64,000 bases of DNA. Origin: Mycolicibacterium frederiksbergense. GTDB taxonomy: Bacteria; Actinomycetota; Actinomycetes; Mycobacteriales; Mycobacteriaceae. A program made the position numbers and the translations under genes. This document shows positions 8,013 through 16,860 of this stretch, one piece after another. The stretch covers positions 62,001 through 126,000 of the forward strand of contig NZ_JARXVE010000008.1 in assembly GCF_029893345.1 (NCBI RefSeq), read 5' to 3'. The notes beneath the pieces are model-generated. The model had not been told where the DNA came from. It made no database searches and saw nothing but the letters and a program-made list of their open reading frames with translations. Positions within the stretch are counted from its first letter, which is position 1. Each line of letters opens with the position of its first letter.

Positions 8013-8810
8013 CTATTGGGTCAGGATGCGGGGCCCGTTCTCGGTGACGGCGACGGTGTGCTCCCAGTGCGCCGCGCGCGATCCGTCGGCGGTGACCACG
8101 GTCCACTCGTCCTCGAGCACCACGGTCTCGACGGTGCCGAGGGTGAGCATCGGCTCGATCGCCAGGACCGAGCCCGGCTGCAGATACGGGCCGCGCCCGG
8201 GTGCGCCCTCATTGGGCAGGAACGGGTCCATGTGCATCTGCCGGCCGATGCCGTGGCCGCCGTAGCCGTCGACGATTCCGTACTTGCGGTCGTGGCGGGC
8301 CTCGGCGGCATGGGTCTCGACCTCGATCGCGTGCGAGACATCAGTGAGCCGATTTCCGGGCAGCATCGCGGCGATGCCGGCCTCCATGGCCGATTTGGTT
8401 GCCGCCGACAGGGCTTCGTCGGCTGCGATGAGTGCACCGACTCCGAAGGTGACGGCCGAGTCCCCGTGCCACCCGTCGACGATCGCGCCGCAGTCGATAG
8501 ACACCAGATCTCCCGCGGCCAGCACCTCGCCGGCCGACGGAATGCCATGCACCACACGGTCATTGACCGAGGCGCAGATGCTGGCCGGGAACCCGTGGTA
8601 ACCGAGGAACGACGGGGTACCGCCACCGTCACGGATGACGGCTTCGGCGACCTGATCCAGCTCCAGGGTGGTCACGCCCGGGGCCGCGGCGGCACGCACC
8701 GCGCGCAGCGCCGAGGCGACCAGCGCCCCGGCCACGGCCATCGCGTCCAATTCTCCGGCGCTGCGCTGCGCAACGACCTTGCGCTTGCGCAACCCCGGCA
8801 AGCTGATCAC
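8013..8810 (-). CDS. map: Methionine aminopeptidase, type I
   Basis: A 265-residue MetAP that removes the initiator methionine from nascent proteins. The five metal ligands are visible: D106, D117, H186, E219 and E250, together with the substrate-facing H88 (RVVHGIP). It has the short N-terminus of the MapA form, lacking the SH3-binding extension of the other mycobacterial enzyme. It overlaps adk by 4 bases (ATGA) and is cotranscribed with secY and adk, the conserved arrangement of actinobacteria. The sequence is complete and ends 115 bp before sigL. Confidence 0.95.
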   Translation of the reverse strand: MISLPGLRKRKVVAQRSAGELDAMAVAGALVASALRAVRAAAAPGVTTLELDQVAEAVIRDGGGTPSFLGYHGFPASICASVNDRVVHGIPSAGEVLAAGDLVSIDCGAIVDGWHGDSAVTFGVGALIAADEALSAATKSAMEAGIAAMLPGNRLTDVSHAIEVETHAAEARHDRKYGIVDGYGGHGIGRQMHMDPFLPNEGAPGRGPYLQPGSVLAIEPMLTLGTVETVVLEDEWTVVTADGSRAAHWEHTVAVTENGPRILTQ

Positions 8811-9352
8811 TTACCCAGTGCTTGCAACGCGCGGGCGAACACCTCGTCGAGGGCGCCCACCGCATCCACGGTCTTCAGCTCGTCGCGGTAGTACTCCAGC
8901 AGCGGCTCGGTCTCGTCCCGGTAGACCTTCATCCGGTTGCGAATGACGTCTTCGGTGTCGTCGGCACGGCCACGGCCCTTGAGCCGGGTCAGCAGCTCGT
9001 CCTCGGACACCTGGAACTCCACCACCGCATCCAGCTTGGTGTTACGGGCGGCAAGCATGTCGCGCAGCGCACCGGCCTGCTCAACCGAGCGCGGGTACCC
9101 GTCCAGAATGAAACCGTCAGCCGCGTCCGGTTGGTCGATACGGTCCTCGACCAGGCGGTTTGTCAGCTCAGCAGGCACCAGGTTGCCGGCGTCCAGGTAG
9201 CCCTTGGCCTCCAGGCCGAGCGGCGTGCCCTCACCAATGTTCTTGCGGAACAGGTCCCCGGTAGAAATTTGCGGGATGCCGAGCTTCTCGGACAGCTTCT
9301 CTGCCTGCGTGCCTTTGCCCGCGCCGGGCGGTCCGAGTAGGACGACTCTCAC
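8807..9352 (-). CDS. adk: Adenylate kinase
   Basis: A 181-residue adenylate kinase that interconverts ATP plus AMP with two ADP. The P-loop is GPPGAGKGTQ (residues 7-16). The AMP-binding region has STGDLFR, and DGYPRS sits near residue 85. The LID is the short form typical of actinobacteria, without the four-cysteine zinc site. The ATG overlaps the secY stop (ATGA), so translation is coupled with secY and map. Confidence 0.95.
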   Translation of the reverse strand: MRVVLLGPPGAGKGTQAEKLSEKLGIPQISTGDLFRKNIGEGTPLGLEAKGYLDAGNLVPAELTNRLVEDRIDQPDAADGFILDGYPRSVEQAGALRDMLAARNTKLDAVVEFQVSEDELLTRLKGRGRADDTEDVIRNRMKVYRDETEPLLEYYRDELKTVDAVGALDEVFARALQALGK

Positions 9353-10674
9353 TTCAGGAACCCTTCGTAGTTGCGTTGCATGAGCTGGCTCTCGATTTGT
9401 TTGACGGTATCCAAGCCGACACCAATCATGATGAGAACCGCGGTTCCACCGAACGGCAGATTCTGAACCGACCCGGTGTTCCCGATCTCCAGGAACAGGT
9501 TCGGCAAGACGGCGATCACACCCAGGTAGATCGAGCCTGGCAGGGTGATCCGGCTGAGCACGTACCGCAGATAGTCGGCGGTCGGCTTGCCCGGCCGGAT
9601 GCCCGGGATGAACCCGCCGAACTTCTTCATCTCGTCGGCACGCTCATCCGGGTTGAAGGTGATCGACACGTAGAAGTACGTGAAGAACACGATCAGGCCG
9701 AAGTAAATCGCGATGTAAACCGGATCCGCGGGGTTGGTCAGATAGTCGGCGACGAACTTGTCCCACCATCCGGTGCCCGGATTGGAGCTGCCGCTCCGGA
9801 TCAGCTGGGTGATCAGGTGCGGAATGTAGATCAGTGACGACGCGAAGATGACCGGGATGACACCAGCCTGGTTCACCTTGAGCGGCAGGTAGGTCGAGGT
9901 GCCGCCGTACATCTTGCGGCCCACCATGCGCTTGGCGTACTGGACCGGGATGCGGCGCTGGCCCTGCTCGACGAACACCACGCCGACGATGATGATCAGC
10001 GCGGCCACGCAGACCGCGGCGAACACCAGGCCACCGCGGCTCTGCAGGATGGTCTGGCCCTCGGCCGGAATCCGGGCGGCGATACCGGCGAAGATCAGCA
10101 GGGACATGCCGTTGCCGATGCCGCGTTCGGTGACCAGCTCGCCCATCCACATCACCAGCGCCGCGCCGGCGGTCATCACCATCACGATCACCACCAGCCC
10201 GAAGATGGAGGTGTCCTGGATGATCTCGAGGCTGCAGCCCTGCAGCAGCCCGCCGTTGGCGGCCAGCGCCACGATGCTGGTGGCCTGCAGAATCGCCAGC
10301 GCGACCGACAGGTACCGGGTGTACTGCGTCATCTTGGCCTGACCGGCCTGGCCCTCTTTACGCAGCTGTTCGAACCGCGGAATGACCACGGTCAGCAACT
10401 GCACGATGATGCTGGCGGTGATGTAGGGCATGACGCCCACCGCGAACACGGTCAGCTGCAACAGCGCGCCACCGGAGAACAGGTTGATCAGCGAGTAGAT
10501 CTGCGCCGAATCTCCGCCGCTGACCTGCTCGATGCATTTCTGCACGTTCGGGTAGTTGACCCCGGGAGACGGGATCGACGCGCCGGCCCGGTACAGGATG
10601 ACCAGGCCCAACGTGAACAGGATCTTGCGTCTGAGGTCGGCAGTTCGCAGCGATGAGATGAAAGCCGAAAGCAC
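9349..10674 (-). CDS. secY: Preprotein translocase subunit SecY
   Basis: A 441-residue, ten-helix channel subunit of the Sec translocon. Characteristic segments include the plug-region GGALLQLTVFAVGVMPYI, the loop GQRRIPVQYAKR and the C-terminal QLMQRNYEGFLK. The start chosen is GTG at 10674, with an ideal AGGAGG 5 bases upstream. It gives the length and N-terminus (LSAFISSLR) of the M. tuberculosis protein. An upstream ATG at 10716 would add 14 residues with no family support. secY is separated from rplO by about 23 kb here, rather than following it as in Escherichia coli. Confidence 0.95.
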   Translation of the reverse strand: MLSAFISSLRTADLRRKILFTLGLVILYRAGASIPSPGVNYPNVQKCIEQVSGGDSAQIYSLINLFSGGALLQLTVFAVGVMPYITASIIVQLLTVVIPRFEQLRKEGQAGQAKMTQYTRYLSVALAILQATSIVALAANGGLLQGCSLEIIQDTSIFGLVVIVMVMTAGAALVMWMGELVTERGIGNGMSLLIFAGIAARIPAEGQTILQSRGGLVFAAVCVAALIIIVGVVFVEQGQRRIPVQYAKRMVGRKMYGGTSTYLPLKVNQAGVIPVIFASSLIYIPHLITQLIRSGSSNPGTGWWDKFVADYLTNPADPVYIAIYFGLIVFFTYFYVSITFNPDERADEMKKFGGFIPGIRPGKPTADYLRYVLSRITLPGSIYLGVIAVLPNLFLEIGNTGSVQNLPFGGTAVLIMIGVGLDTVKQIESQLMQRNYEGFLK

Positions 10675-10969
10675 TCTTCCTCCTGCGCAGCCGACCTCTT
10701 CAGCGCGGCGTGCCAAATGGGGCTGGTGGGGCCAGCGTCTTGGTCAGGTCATATCCAGCCGCTGTCCATCAGGCGCATAGCCTGCGGACTCAGCCGTCAA
10801 ACAGTCTACGAGAGTAACAGCAGTACTCGGATGGCCCCGGCGTCGGCCCGCATCGATCGGTCCAGGATTTCGGGCCAACCGTTTCTTCAGAATCGGAGCG
10901 TACAGTCGGCGACAGCTCGTTACACCACCTAACTAATACCTTGCTTTGCAATGAACACAAGGGGAATCG
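10675..10969. other. Divergent intergenic region between secY and the first methyltransferase
   Basis: About 295 bp with no convincing gene. It must hold promoters for the secY-adk-map unit (minus) and the methyltransferase row (plus). On the minus strand TTGACG (10800-10795) and TATGCG (10779-10774) are 15 bases apart, which is short for a sigma-A promoter, so I do not call it. A Shine-Dalgarno-like AAGGGGA precedes the methyltransferase ATG at 10970. Confidence 0.5.
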
Positions 10970-11896
10970 ATGGCGTGTAGTGCTTCCAGATTCGATGGAG
11001 ACACGTGGGACCTGACGTCCAGTGTGGGAGCCACGGCGACCATGGTCGCGGCGGCTCGGGCGATGGCCACCAATGCCGATGATCCGGTGATCGACGACCC
11101 GTTCGCCGCTCCCCTGGTTCGCGCCGTCGGCATGGACTTCTTCACCAGGCTGGTCGACGGCGAGGTCAAGCTCGATGAGCTCGACGACGAGGCCGCGATC
11201 GGACTGACCCGGTTCGCCAACGGTATGGCCGCGCGCACCCGGTTCTTCGACGACTTCTTTCTGGATGCGTGCCGTGCCGGTATCCGGCAGGCGGTGATCC
11301 TGGCAGCCGGGCTGGATTCCCGGGCCTACCGCCTGCCGTGGCCGCAAGGCACCGTCGTGTACGAGATCGACCAGCCGCAGGTGGTCGAGTTCAAGGCCGA
11401 AACCCTCGCGAACCTCGGGGCGGCCCCCACGACCGACCGGCGCGCCGTGGCGATCGACCTGCGCGACGACTGGGCGACGGCGCTGACCGAATCCGGCTTC
11501 GACCCGGCCCGGCCGACCGCCTGGATCGCGGAGGGACTGCTCGGCTATCTGCCGCCGGACGCTCAGGATCGACTGCTCGACCAGATCACGGCGTTGAGCG
11601 CGCCCGGTAGCCGCCTCGGGGTCGAAGGGGTGCCTGCCACCGAGGCCAATGACGAGGAGACGGTCCGGGCCAGGATGCGGCAGTTCACCGAGCGCTGGCG
11701 TGCGCACGGCCTGGATATGGACCTCAACGAGTTGATCTACCTCGGCGACCGCGCCGACGTGACGACGTATCTGGAAGGGCACGCCTGGCGGACCACCGGC
11801 ATCTCGTCGAACGATCTGCTGATCCGCACGGGTCTGCCACCGATCGAGGATGAGGCCCACGCGGCGTCGGTGCACTACATCAGCGCCGAGAAGTAG
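10970..11896 (+). CDS. Class I SAM-dependent methyltransferase, tandem copy 1
   Basis: A 308-residue member of the actinobacterial putative SAM-methyltransferase family related to leucine carboxyl methyltransferases (Rv0725c/Rv0731c type). The SAM-binding segment is ILAAGLDSRAYRLPWP, followed by the acidic VVYEIDQPQV. Other landmarks are RTRFFDDFF, DLRDDW and AEGLLGYLPP. The substrate is not known for this family. It differs from the three copies downstream in its N-terminal extension (MACSASRFDGD) and C-terminus. In M. tuberculosis a related gene (Rv0731c) also borders secY, so the position is ancestral. Confidence 0.9.
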   Translation: MACSASRFDGDTWDLTSSVGATATMVAAARAMATNADDPVIDDPFAAPLVRAVGMDFFTRLVDGEVKLDELDDEAAIGLTRFANGMAARTRFFDDFFLDACRAGIRQAVILAAGLDSRAYRLPWPQGTVVYEIDQPQVVEFKAETLANLGAAPTTDRRAVAIDLRDDWATALTESGFDPARPTAWIAEGLLGYLPPDAQDRLLDQITALSAPGSRLGVEGVPATEANDEETVRARMRQFTERWRAHGLDMDLNELIYLGDRADVTTYLEGHAWRTTGISSNDLLIRTGLPPIEDEAHAASVHYISAEK

Positions 11897-11912
11897 CGAA
11901 GTAGGGGGACAC

Positions 11913-12815
11913 ATGGCACGGTCTGACACCGACAGCTGGGATCTGGCCTCCAGCGTGGGCGCGACGGCGACCATGGTCGCCGCGGCCCGCGCGATCGCCA
12001 GCGCCGAACCCGATCCGCTGATCAACGACCCCTACGCCGCGGCGTTGGTGCGCGCGGTCGGGCTGGAGTTCTTCACCAAGCTCGTCGACGGCGAGATCAC
12101 CCTGGACGGCGAGTTGGCCGCCGGGGCCGAGCTGATGACCGGCGTGATGGCGGTTCGGACCAAGTTCTTCGACGACTTCTTTCGTTCCGCGACCAACGCC
12201 GGTATCCGGCAGGCGGTGATCCTGGCCTCCGGGCTGGACTCGCGCGCCTACCGACTGCCGTGGCCGCAAGGCACCGTGGTCTACGAGATCGACCAGCCGC
12301 AGGTGATCGACGCCAAGACCGCGACCATGGCCCAGATCGGCGCCTCCCCCACCGCCGAACGCCGCACCGTGGCCGTCGACCTGCGCGACGACTGGCCCGC
12401 GGCGTTGCGCGCCGCCGGCTTCGATCCGACGGCCCCCAGCGCGTGGAGCGCCGAGGGACTTCTGGCCTATCTGCCGCCGGACGCCCAGGACCGGCTGTTC
12501 GACAACATCACCGCGCTCAGCGCCCCGGGCAGCCGACTGGCCACCGAATTCCATCCCGACATCGCGGCGAACCTGCGCGAGCGCGGCAACGCGATGAGCG
12601 AGCAGTGGCGTCAGCACGGACTGGACCTCGATCTGGCCAACCTCTGGTACGCCGGCGAGCGCAACTCGGTGGCCGAGTACCTCACCGACAGCGGATGGTC
12701 GGTGACCGCCCGACTACGGCCCGAACTGTTCGCCGAATACGGTCGCGTCTTTCCCTCTGGAGAACAGGCCGCGTCACAACGCAATTCACAAGCCATCGTG
12801 GCAATACGAAACTAG
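11913..12815 (+). CDS. Class I SAM-dependent methyltransferase, tandem copy 2
   Basis: A 300-residue paralogue of copy 1, 16 bp downstream of it. The start is ATG at 11913 (MARSDTDSWDLASS), with AGGGGG close upstream. A longer reading that begins inside copy 1 is not supported by the family. The SAM motif ILASGLDSRAYRLPWP and the block AEGLLAYLPPDAQDRLFDN are intact. By eye the DNA around the SAM motif is close to identical to copy 1, which points to recent duplication or gene conversion. It should act on the same kind of substrate as its neighbours, which is unknown. Confidence 0.9.
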   Translation: MARSDTDSWDLASSVGATATMVAAARAIASAEPDPLINDPYAAALVRAVGLEFFTKLVDGEITLDGELAAGAELMTGVMAVRTKFFDDFFRSATNAGIRQAVILASGLDSRAYRLPWPQGTVVYEIDQPQVIDAKTATMAQIGASPTAERRTVAVDLRDDWPAALRAAGFDPTAPSAWSAEGLLAYLPPDAQDRLFDNITALSAPGSRLATEFHPDIAANLRERGNAMSEQWRQHGLDLDLANLWYAGERNSVAEYLTDSGWSVTARLRPELFAEYGRVFPSGEQAASQRNSQAIVAIRN

Positions 12816-12823
12816 GAACGACA

Positions 12824-13729
12824 ATGGCACGCACCGAAGGCGACAGCTGGGACCTGGCCACCAGCGTCGGCGCGACGGCAACCGGTGTCGCGGCCTCCCG
12901 CGCGCTGGCCACCAAGCAACCCGACCCACTCATCATCGATCCGTACGCCGACGCGCTGGTGCGCGCAGTGGGGTTGGAGCACAGCATCCGACTCGCTGAC
13001 GGCGAGGTGTGCGTCGACGGCGACCCGATGCTCGATCGGCAGCGGATGTGCGAACAGATCGCCGTGCGCACCCGGTTCTTCGACGACTTCTTCACTGCCT
13101 CAACCCAGGCCGGTATCCGGCAGGCGGTGATTCTCGCCTCGGGTCTGGACACCCGCGCCTACCGGCTGCCCTGGCCGGCGGGCAGCGTGGTGTTCGAGGT
13201 GGATCAGCCCGCCGTGCTGCAGTTCAAGACCAGGAAGCTGACCGAACTCGGAGCCACATCCGCCGCTCAGCATCACGTCGTGCCGGTCGATCTTCGCGAC
13301 GACTGGCCGTCAGCCCTGCGCGACAACGGGTTCGATCCGCAGGCTGCGACCGCCTGGATCGCCGAGGGGCTGCTCATCTATCTGCCGCCGGAAGCCCAGG
13401 ACCGGTTGTTCGACAACATCACCGCGCTCAGCGCGCCGGGCAGCCGGCTGGCCACCGAGCACATGGACACCGTCATGCTCTCGCGGGACTGGTCGCAGCG
13501 GGTCAGCGAATGGTCCAAGAAGGTCGGGTCCGAGGTGGACCTGATGGACCTGTTCTATACCGGTGAGCGCGCCACGGCGCGTGACTACCTCGCCTCGAAG
13601 GGCTGGGACGTGACGGTGCAGCCCACCCGGGCGGCCTACGCCGCGCATGGTTTCACCTTCCCGGAGGAACTCGCCGATATCACCGGCGATTCTGGTTATC
13701 TATCGGCAACGTACAAGGCACCGAACTAG
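12824..13729 (+). CDS. Class I SAM-dependent methyltransferase, tandem copy 3
   Basis: A 301-residue paralogue starting at the ATG at 12824 (MARTEGDSWDLATS), 8 bp after copy 2. A longer in-frame reading into copy 2 is an artefact. The core motifs ILASGLDTRAYRLPWP, VVFEVDQPAV, DLRDDW and AEGLLIYLPPEAQDRLFDN are all present. It is more diverged in the middle (residues 45-75), where copies 2 and 4 also differ from each other. That middle segment may line the acceptor pocket. The row is probably one transcript. Confidence 0.9.
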   Translation: MARTEGDSWDLATSVGATATGVAASRALATKQPDPLIIDPYADALVRAVGLEHSIRLADGEVCVDGDPMLDRQRMCEQIAVRTRFFDDFFTASTQAGIRQAVILASGLDTRAYRLPWPAGSVVFEVDQPAVLQFKTRKLTELGATSAAQHHVVPVDLRDDWPSALRDNGFDPQAATAWIAEGLLIYLPPEAQDRLFDNITALSAPGSRLATEHMDTVMLSRDWSQRVSEWSKKVGSEVDLMDLFYTGERATARDYLASKGWDVTVQPTRAAYAAHGFTFPEELADITGDSGYLSATYKAPN

Positions 13730-13748
13730 ACGACCGGGAGGGCGCACT

Positions 13749-14669
13749 ATGGCACGCACCGACGACGACAGCTGGGATTTGGCCTCCAGCGTCGGGGCAA
13801 CCGCGACGTTGGTGGCGACCGGGCGGGCGATCGCCAGCCGGGACGCTCACGGCCTGATCGACGACCCGTTTGCCGCGCCGTTGGTCCGCGCGGTGGGCAT
13901 CGACGTGTTCACCAAGATGGTCGACGGTGAACTCGATCTGGATGCGCTGGCCCAGCTCGCCCCGGATGCGGCCGGACGCGCCCGCGCCAACATCGATGAA
14001 ATGGCCGTGCGCACACGGTTCTTCGATGATTTCTTTGTGTCCGCGGCGGCCGGCGGAATCCGTCAAGCGGTGATCCTGGCCTCCGGGCTGGACTCGCGCG
14101 CCTACCGACTGCCGTGGCCGGAAGACACCGTGGTCTACGAGATCGATCAACCACAGGTGATCGAGTTCAAGACCCGCACCCTGGCCGATCTCGGCGCGGC
14201 ACCCACCGCGCACCGCCGCACCGTGCCGATCGATCTGCGTGACGACTGGCCGGCCGCCCTCCAGGCGGCCGGACTGAATCCGGCCGAGCCGACCGCCTGG
14301 TGCGCCGAGGGCCTGCTGATCTACCTACCGCCCGAGGCGCAGGACCGGCTGTTCGACAACATCGCCGCGCTCAGCGCACCCGGCAGTGCCGTGGCCACCG
14401 AGTTCGTGCCCGGGCTCAAGGATTTCGATCCGGAGAAAGCCCGGGCAGCCACCGCGACGTTCAGCCAGATCGGTTTGAACCTGGACATGCCGTCGCTGAT
14501 CTATCACGGCGAAAGGCATTCCGCCGCCGACTATCTGAGCGCCAAGGGCTGGCAGATGACCGGCATCACCCGTTCGGAGCTGTTCGTCCGCAACGGACTG
14601 CCGGTACCGGACCGCGACGAGAACGACCCGATGGGCGAAATCGTCTACGTCAGCGGCACTCTGGGCTGA
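13749..14669 (+). CDS. Class I SAM-dependent methyltransferase, tandem copy 4
   Basis: A 306-residue paralogue starting at the ATG at 13749 (MARTDDDSWDLASS), 19 bp after copy 3. It has ILASGLDSRAYRLPWP, VVYEIDQPQV, DLRDDW and AEGLLIYLPPEAQDRLFDN. It ends 4 bp before the stop of the convergent MFS gene, and a small hairpin spans both stop codons. The four genes share a start pattern (MAR-D-SWDLASSVGATAT), which supports the chosen starts for copies 2 to 4. Confidence 0.9.
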   Translation: MARTDDDSWDLASSVGATATLVATGRAIASRDAHGLIDDPFAAPLVRAVGIDVFTKMVDGELDLDALAQLAPDAAGRARANIDEMAVRTRFFDDFFVSAAAGGIRQAVILASGLDSRAYRLPWPEDTVVYEIDQPQVIEFKTRTLADLGAAPTAHRRTVPIDLRDDWPAALQAAGLNPAEPTAWCAEGLLIYLPPEAQDRLFDNIAALSAPGSAVATEFVPGLKDFDPEKARAATATFSQIGLNLDMPSLIYHGERHSAADYLSAKGWQMTGITRSELFVRNGLPVPDRDENDPMGEIVYVSGTLG

Positions 14670-14679
14670 GTGCTCAGCC
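14664..14679. terminator. Compact hairpin across two convergent stop codons
   Basis: GGCTGAG (14664-14670), a two-base centre, then CTCAGCC (14673-14679). Both the methyltransferase TGA and the opposing MFS stop fall inside or next to it. With a realistic loop of four bases it forms a 6-bp GC-rich stem, and no T-run follows. It is a weak candidate for a shared terminator. Confidence 0.35.
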
Positions 14680-16107
14680 GGCCCGGACCGACGCGTTGTC
14701 GGCTTCGGCGTTGTACTCGATCGGCGGTGGCGCGTCCGGGGTGCCGGGAATCTCGGTGCCACTGATCGGGCACCGAGCCGTCTCCGGACATTTCACCAGC
14801 GCCACAGCGCCGATCACGCATGCCGCCATCATGTAGTAGGCCGGCACCAGGTTCTCCCCGGTCAGGTTCACCAGCCAGTCGTTGATCGCCGGCGCGGTGC
14901 CACCAAATATCGATGTCGACACGTTGTAGGCGATCGCAAAACCTGCATAACGGACCTGGGTCGGGAACATCGCCGGGAAGGTCGCCGAAATGGTGGCCAG
15001 CTGCGGCACATACAGCAGGCCGAGCACCGCGAAGCCGACCACCGCGCCCACCACGCCGGTACCCATTAGCAGGAACATCGGCACACCCGCGATGAACAGG
15101 CCGATCAGCGAGAACCACCACAACGGTTTTCGACCAACCCGGTCAGAAAGATGCCCGGCGAACGGCAGGAACACCATCATCGTCAGCATCCCGATGATCG
15201 GAACGACCAGCGCGTGGCTGCTCGGCAAGCCGATGGCCTGTTCCAAGTAGGTGGGCATATAGGTGAGCAGGGTGTAGTTGACCACGTTGAGCGCCACCAC
15301 CAGCCCGCCCATCCGCAGGACCGGCGCCCAGTAGTCCCCGACCAGATCTTTGAACTGGGTCACCGCCCCCTGTTCGGCCTCCCCGGACTGCTCGAGCTCG
15401 CGGAAGACCGGGGTGTCCTCAAGTTTGGAGCGCAGATAGACACCGACCAGGCCGAGCGGCGCGGCCACCATGAACGGCAGCCGCCAGCCCCATGCCTCCA
15501 TCTGGTCGTCAGTGAGCAGCACCGAGAAACCGAGCATCGACAGCGCACCTAGCGAAAAGCCGGAAAGCGTGCCGAATTCCAGGAAACTACCGAGGAAACC
15601 GCGTCGGCGCGACGGCGCGTACTCTGCCATAAACGTTGCCGCGCCACCATATTCGCCGCCGGTCGAGAAGCCCTGAATCATCCGCAGCACAACCACGATG
15701 ACCGGGGCCCACAATCCGATTGCGGCATACGACGGCACCAGCCCCACACAGAACGTGGCACCGGCCATCAGGACTATCGTGATGGCCAGCACGTGCTTTC
15801 GGCCGACCCGATCGCCGAGCGGGCCCCACACCAACCCGCCGAGCGGCCGCACGAGAAACGAAACCGCAAATGTTGCAAGGGCCAACAGGGTCGCCTGCTG
15901 GGTGTCGCCGGGGAAGATGGCGGCCGAGATGTAGCTCACGCCGTAGGCGTAAATGCCGTAATCGAACCATTCTGTGGCATTGCCGATCGCCGATGCGGCG
16001 ATGGCCCGTCGAAGCGCGCCAGGGTGTGGGGCACTTTCCGTGGGTTCGCGGTAGTCGATCTCCGGCTTGTCTCCAAAGCCCTTCATCGGGCTCTTGTGCG
16101 CAGGCAC
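14674..16107 (-). CDS. MFS transporter, metabolite:H+ symporter family
   Basis: A 477-residue twelve-helix transporter of the MHS group (ProP/KgtP/ShiA relatives). Family marks are GNATEWFDYGIYAY before helix 1, the loop GDRVGRKHVL between helices 2 and 3, and RMIQGFSTGGEYGGAATF in helix 4. The matching C-terminal loop is HLSDRVGRKPLWW. The start chosen is GTG at 16107, preceded by GGAGG at about 4-5 bases; the longer upstream start has no such signal. Substrates of the family are small carboxylates, betaines or shikimate-like acids. It is convergent to the methyltransferases and its substrate is not indicated by neighbours. Confidence 0.85.
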   Translation of the reverse strand: MPAHKSPMKGFGDKPEIDYREPTESAPHPGALRRAIAASAIGNATEWFDYGIYAYGVSYISAAIFPGDTQQATLLALATFAVSFLVRPLGGLVWGPLGDRVGRKHVLAITIVLMAGATFCVGLVPSYAAIGLWAPVIVVVLRMIQGFSTGGEYGGAATFMAEYAPSRRRGFLGSFLEFGTLSGFSLGALSMLGFSVLLTDDQMEAWGWRLPFMVAAPLGLVGVYLRSKLEDTPVFRELEQSGEAEQGAVTQFKDLVGDYWAPVLRMGGLVVALNVVNYTLLTYMPTYLEQAIGLPSSHALVVPIIGMLTMMVFLPFAGHLSDRVGRKPLWWFSLIGLFIAGVPMFLLMGTGVVGAVVGFAVLGLLYVPQLATISATFPAMFPTQVRYAGFAIAYNVSTSIFGGTAPAINDWLVNLTGENLVPAYYMMAACVIGAVALVKCPETARCPISGTEIPGTPDAPPPIEYNAEADNASVRAG

Positions 16108-16860
16108 GGTTCCTCCATGTGTCTGACGACACCGGTCCCCGCCGCGCGCTCTGTTCGGCTGGTCTGACTGGGTGAACACCGCAGGGCCAGGCCGTCGTCT
16201 CGTCAGCAATTCAGTAGTTGCCAATGTGCGACGTTACAGCTCCACCGCGCGGGATGCACCCACCCTCGTCACCGTGCCGCAATTGTCACAAGCGTCAGAA
16301 CAGGTAACTCGCCAGCCATGATTCACTGACACAGGGCCGACGACTCAGAATACGCATCGACACCCCGGATCGAACACCGCGTGAAATCGTTTGCCGCCCA
16401 AGCTGTGCGGCCATTGCCCTTGAGTGGCAACGACACTCGGCGAGTCGGCTAGATCAGCGCAGCACTCGACGGAGAGAGATCGTGGCATTGCGGGCGATAT
16501 TCGCAAAGAAACCGTCCATCCAGATAACGCCGCGCGAGCTCGACGGTGTCGCTGGCGAATGAATCGCCGAGGGTGTGGGCCAGGTCAGTGAGTGGCCGGA
16601 CTTCCCCACCTGGTCGTCGGCGCCTTGAGCAGGTAGGTCGCACGGAGGTCACCGTGCATAAGTCCCCCGATCGGGGGGCCAGATAGTCGGACGGCCGGGC
16701 ACCTACCCGGTTAACGCTGCCTCCGATTGCAGGCATTGAATAATACTGTGGGGCAATCTCATTCAGACATATACATATACGACTTGGTCTATCAGTTCGA
16801 GCCCCCTGCTAACAGAAGCAAGCCGGACGCGAGCCGTCCTCACCATGTACGGTCGATTCT
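16108..16860. other. Long intergenic region, possibly with gene remnants
   Basis: About 750 bp without a convincing gene. On the minus strand around 16670-16600 one frame reads MHGDLRATYLLKA, which resembles the HGDLxPxNLL loop of aminoglycoside/choline-type phosphotransferases. It is closed by a stop soon after. About 75 bp further a second frame reads DLAHTLGDSFASDTVELA. This may be a decayed kinase-like gene or chance. The last 120 bp before 16861 are AT-rich (ACATATACATATACGA) and probably carry the promoter of the secreted-protein gene. Confidence 0.35.

Noticed and set aside
10774..10800. TTGACG and TATGCG on the minus strand as the secY promoter
   Set aside because: The spacer is only 15 bases and the -10 is poor, so I did not call it as a promoter.
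12260..12823. Upstream extension of the third methyltransferase gene
   Set aside because: This part of the frame is a shifted reading of copy 2. The shared N-terminal pattern of the four copies sets the start at 12824.
16449..16736. 95-residue minus-strand frame in the long gap
   Set aside because: No family pattern over its full length; only the DLAHTL piece recalls a kinase remnant. I list the region as a gap.
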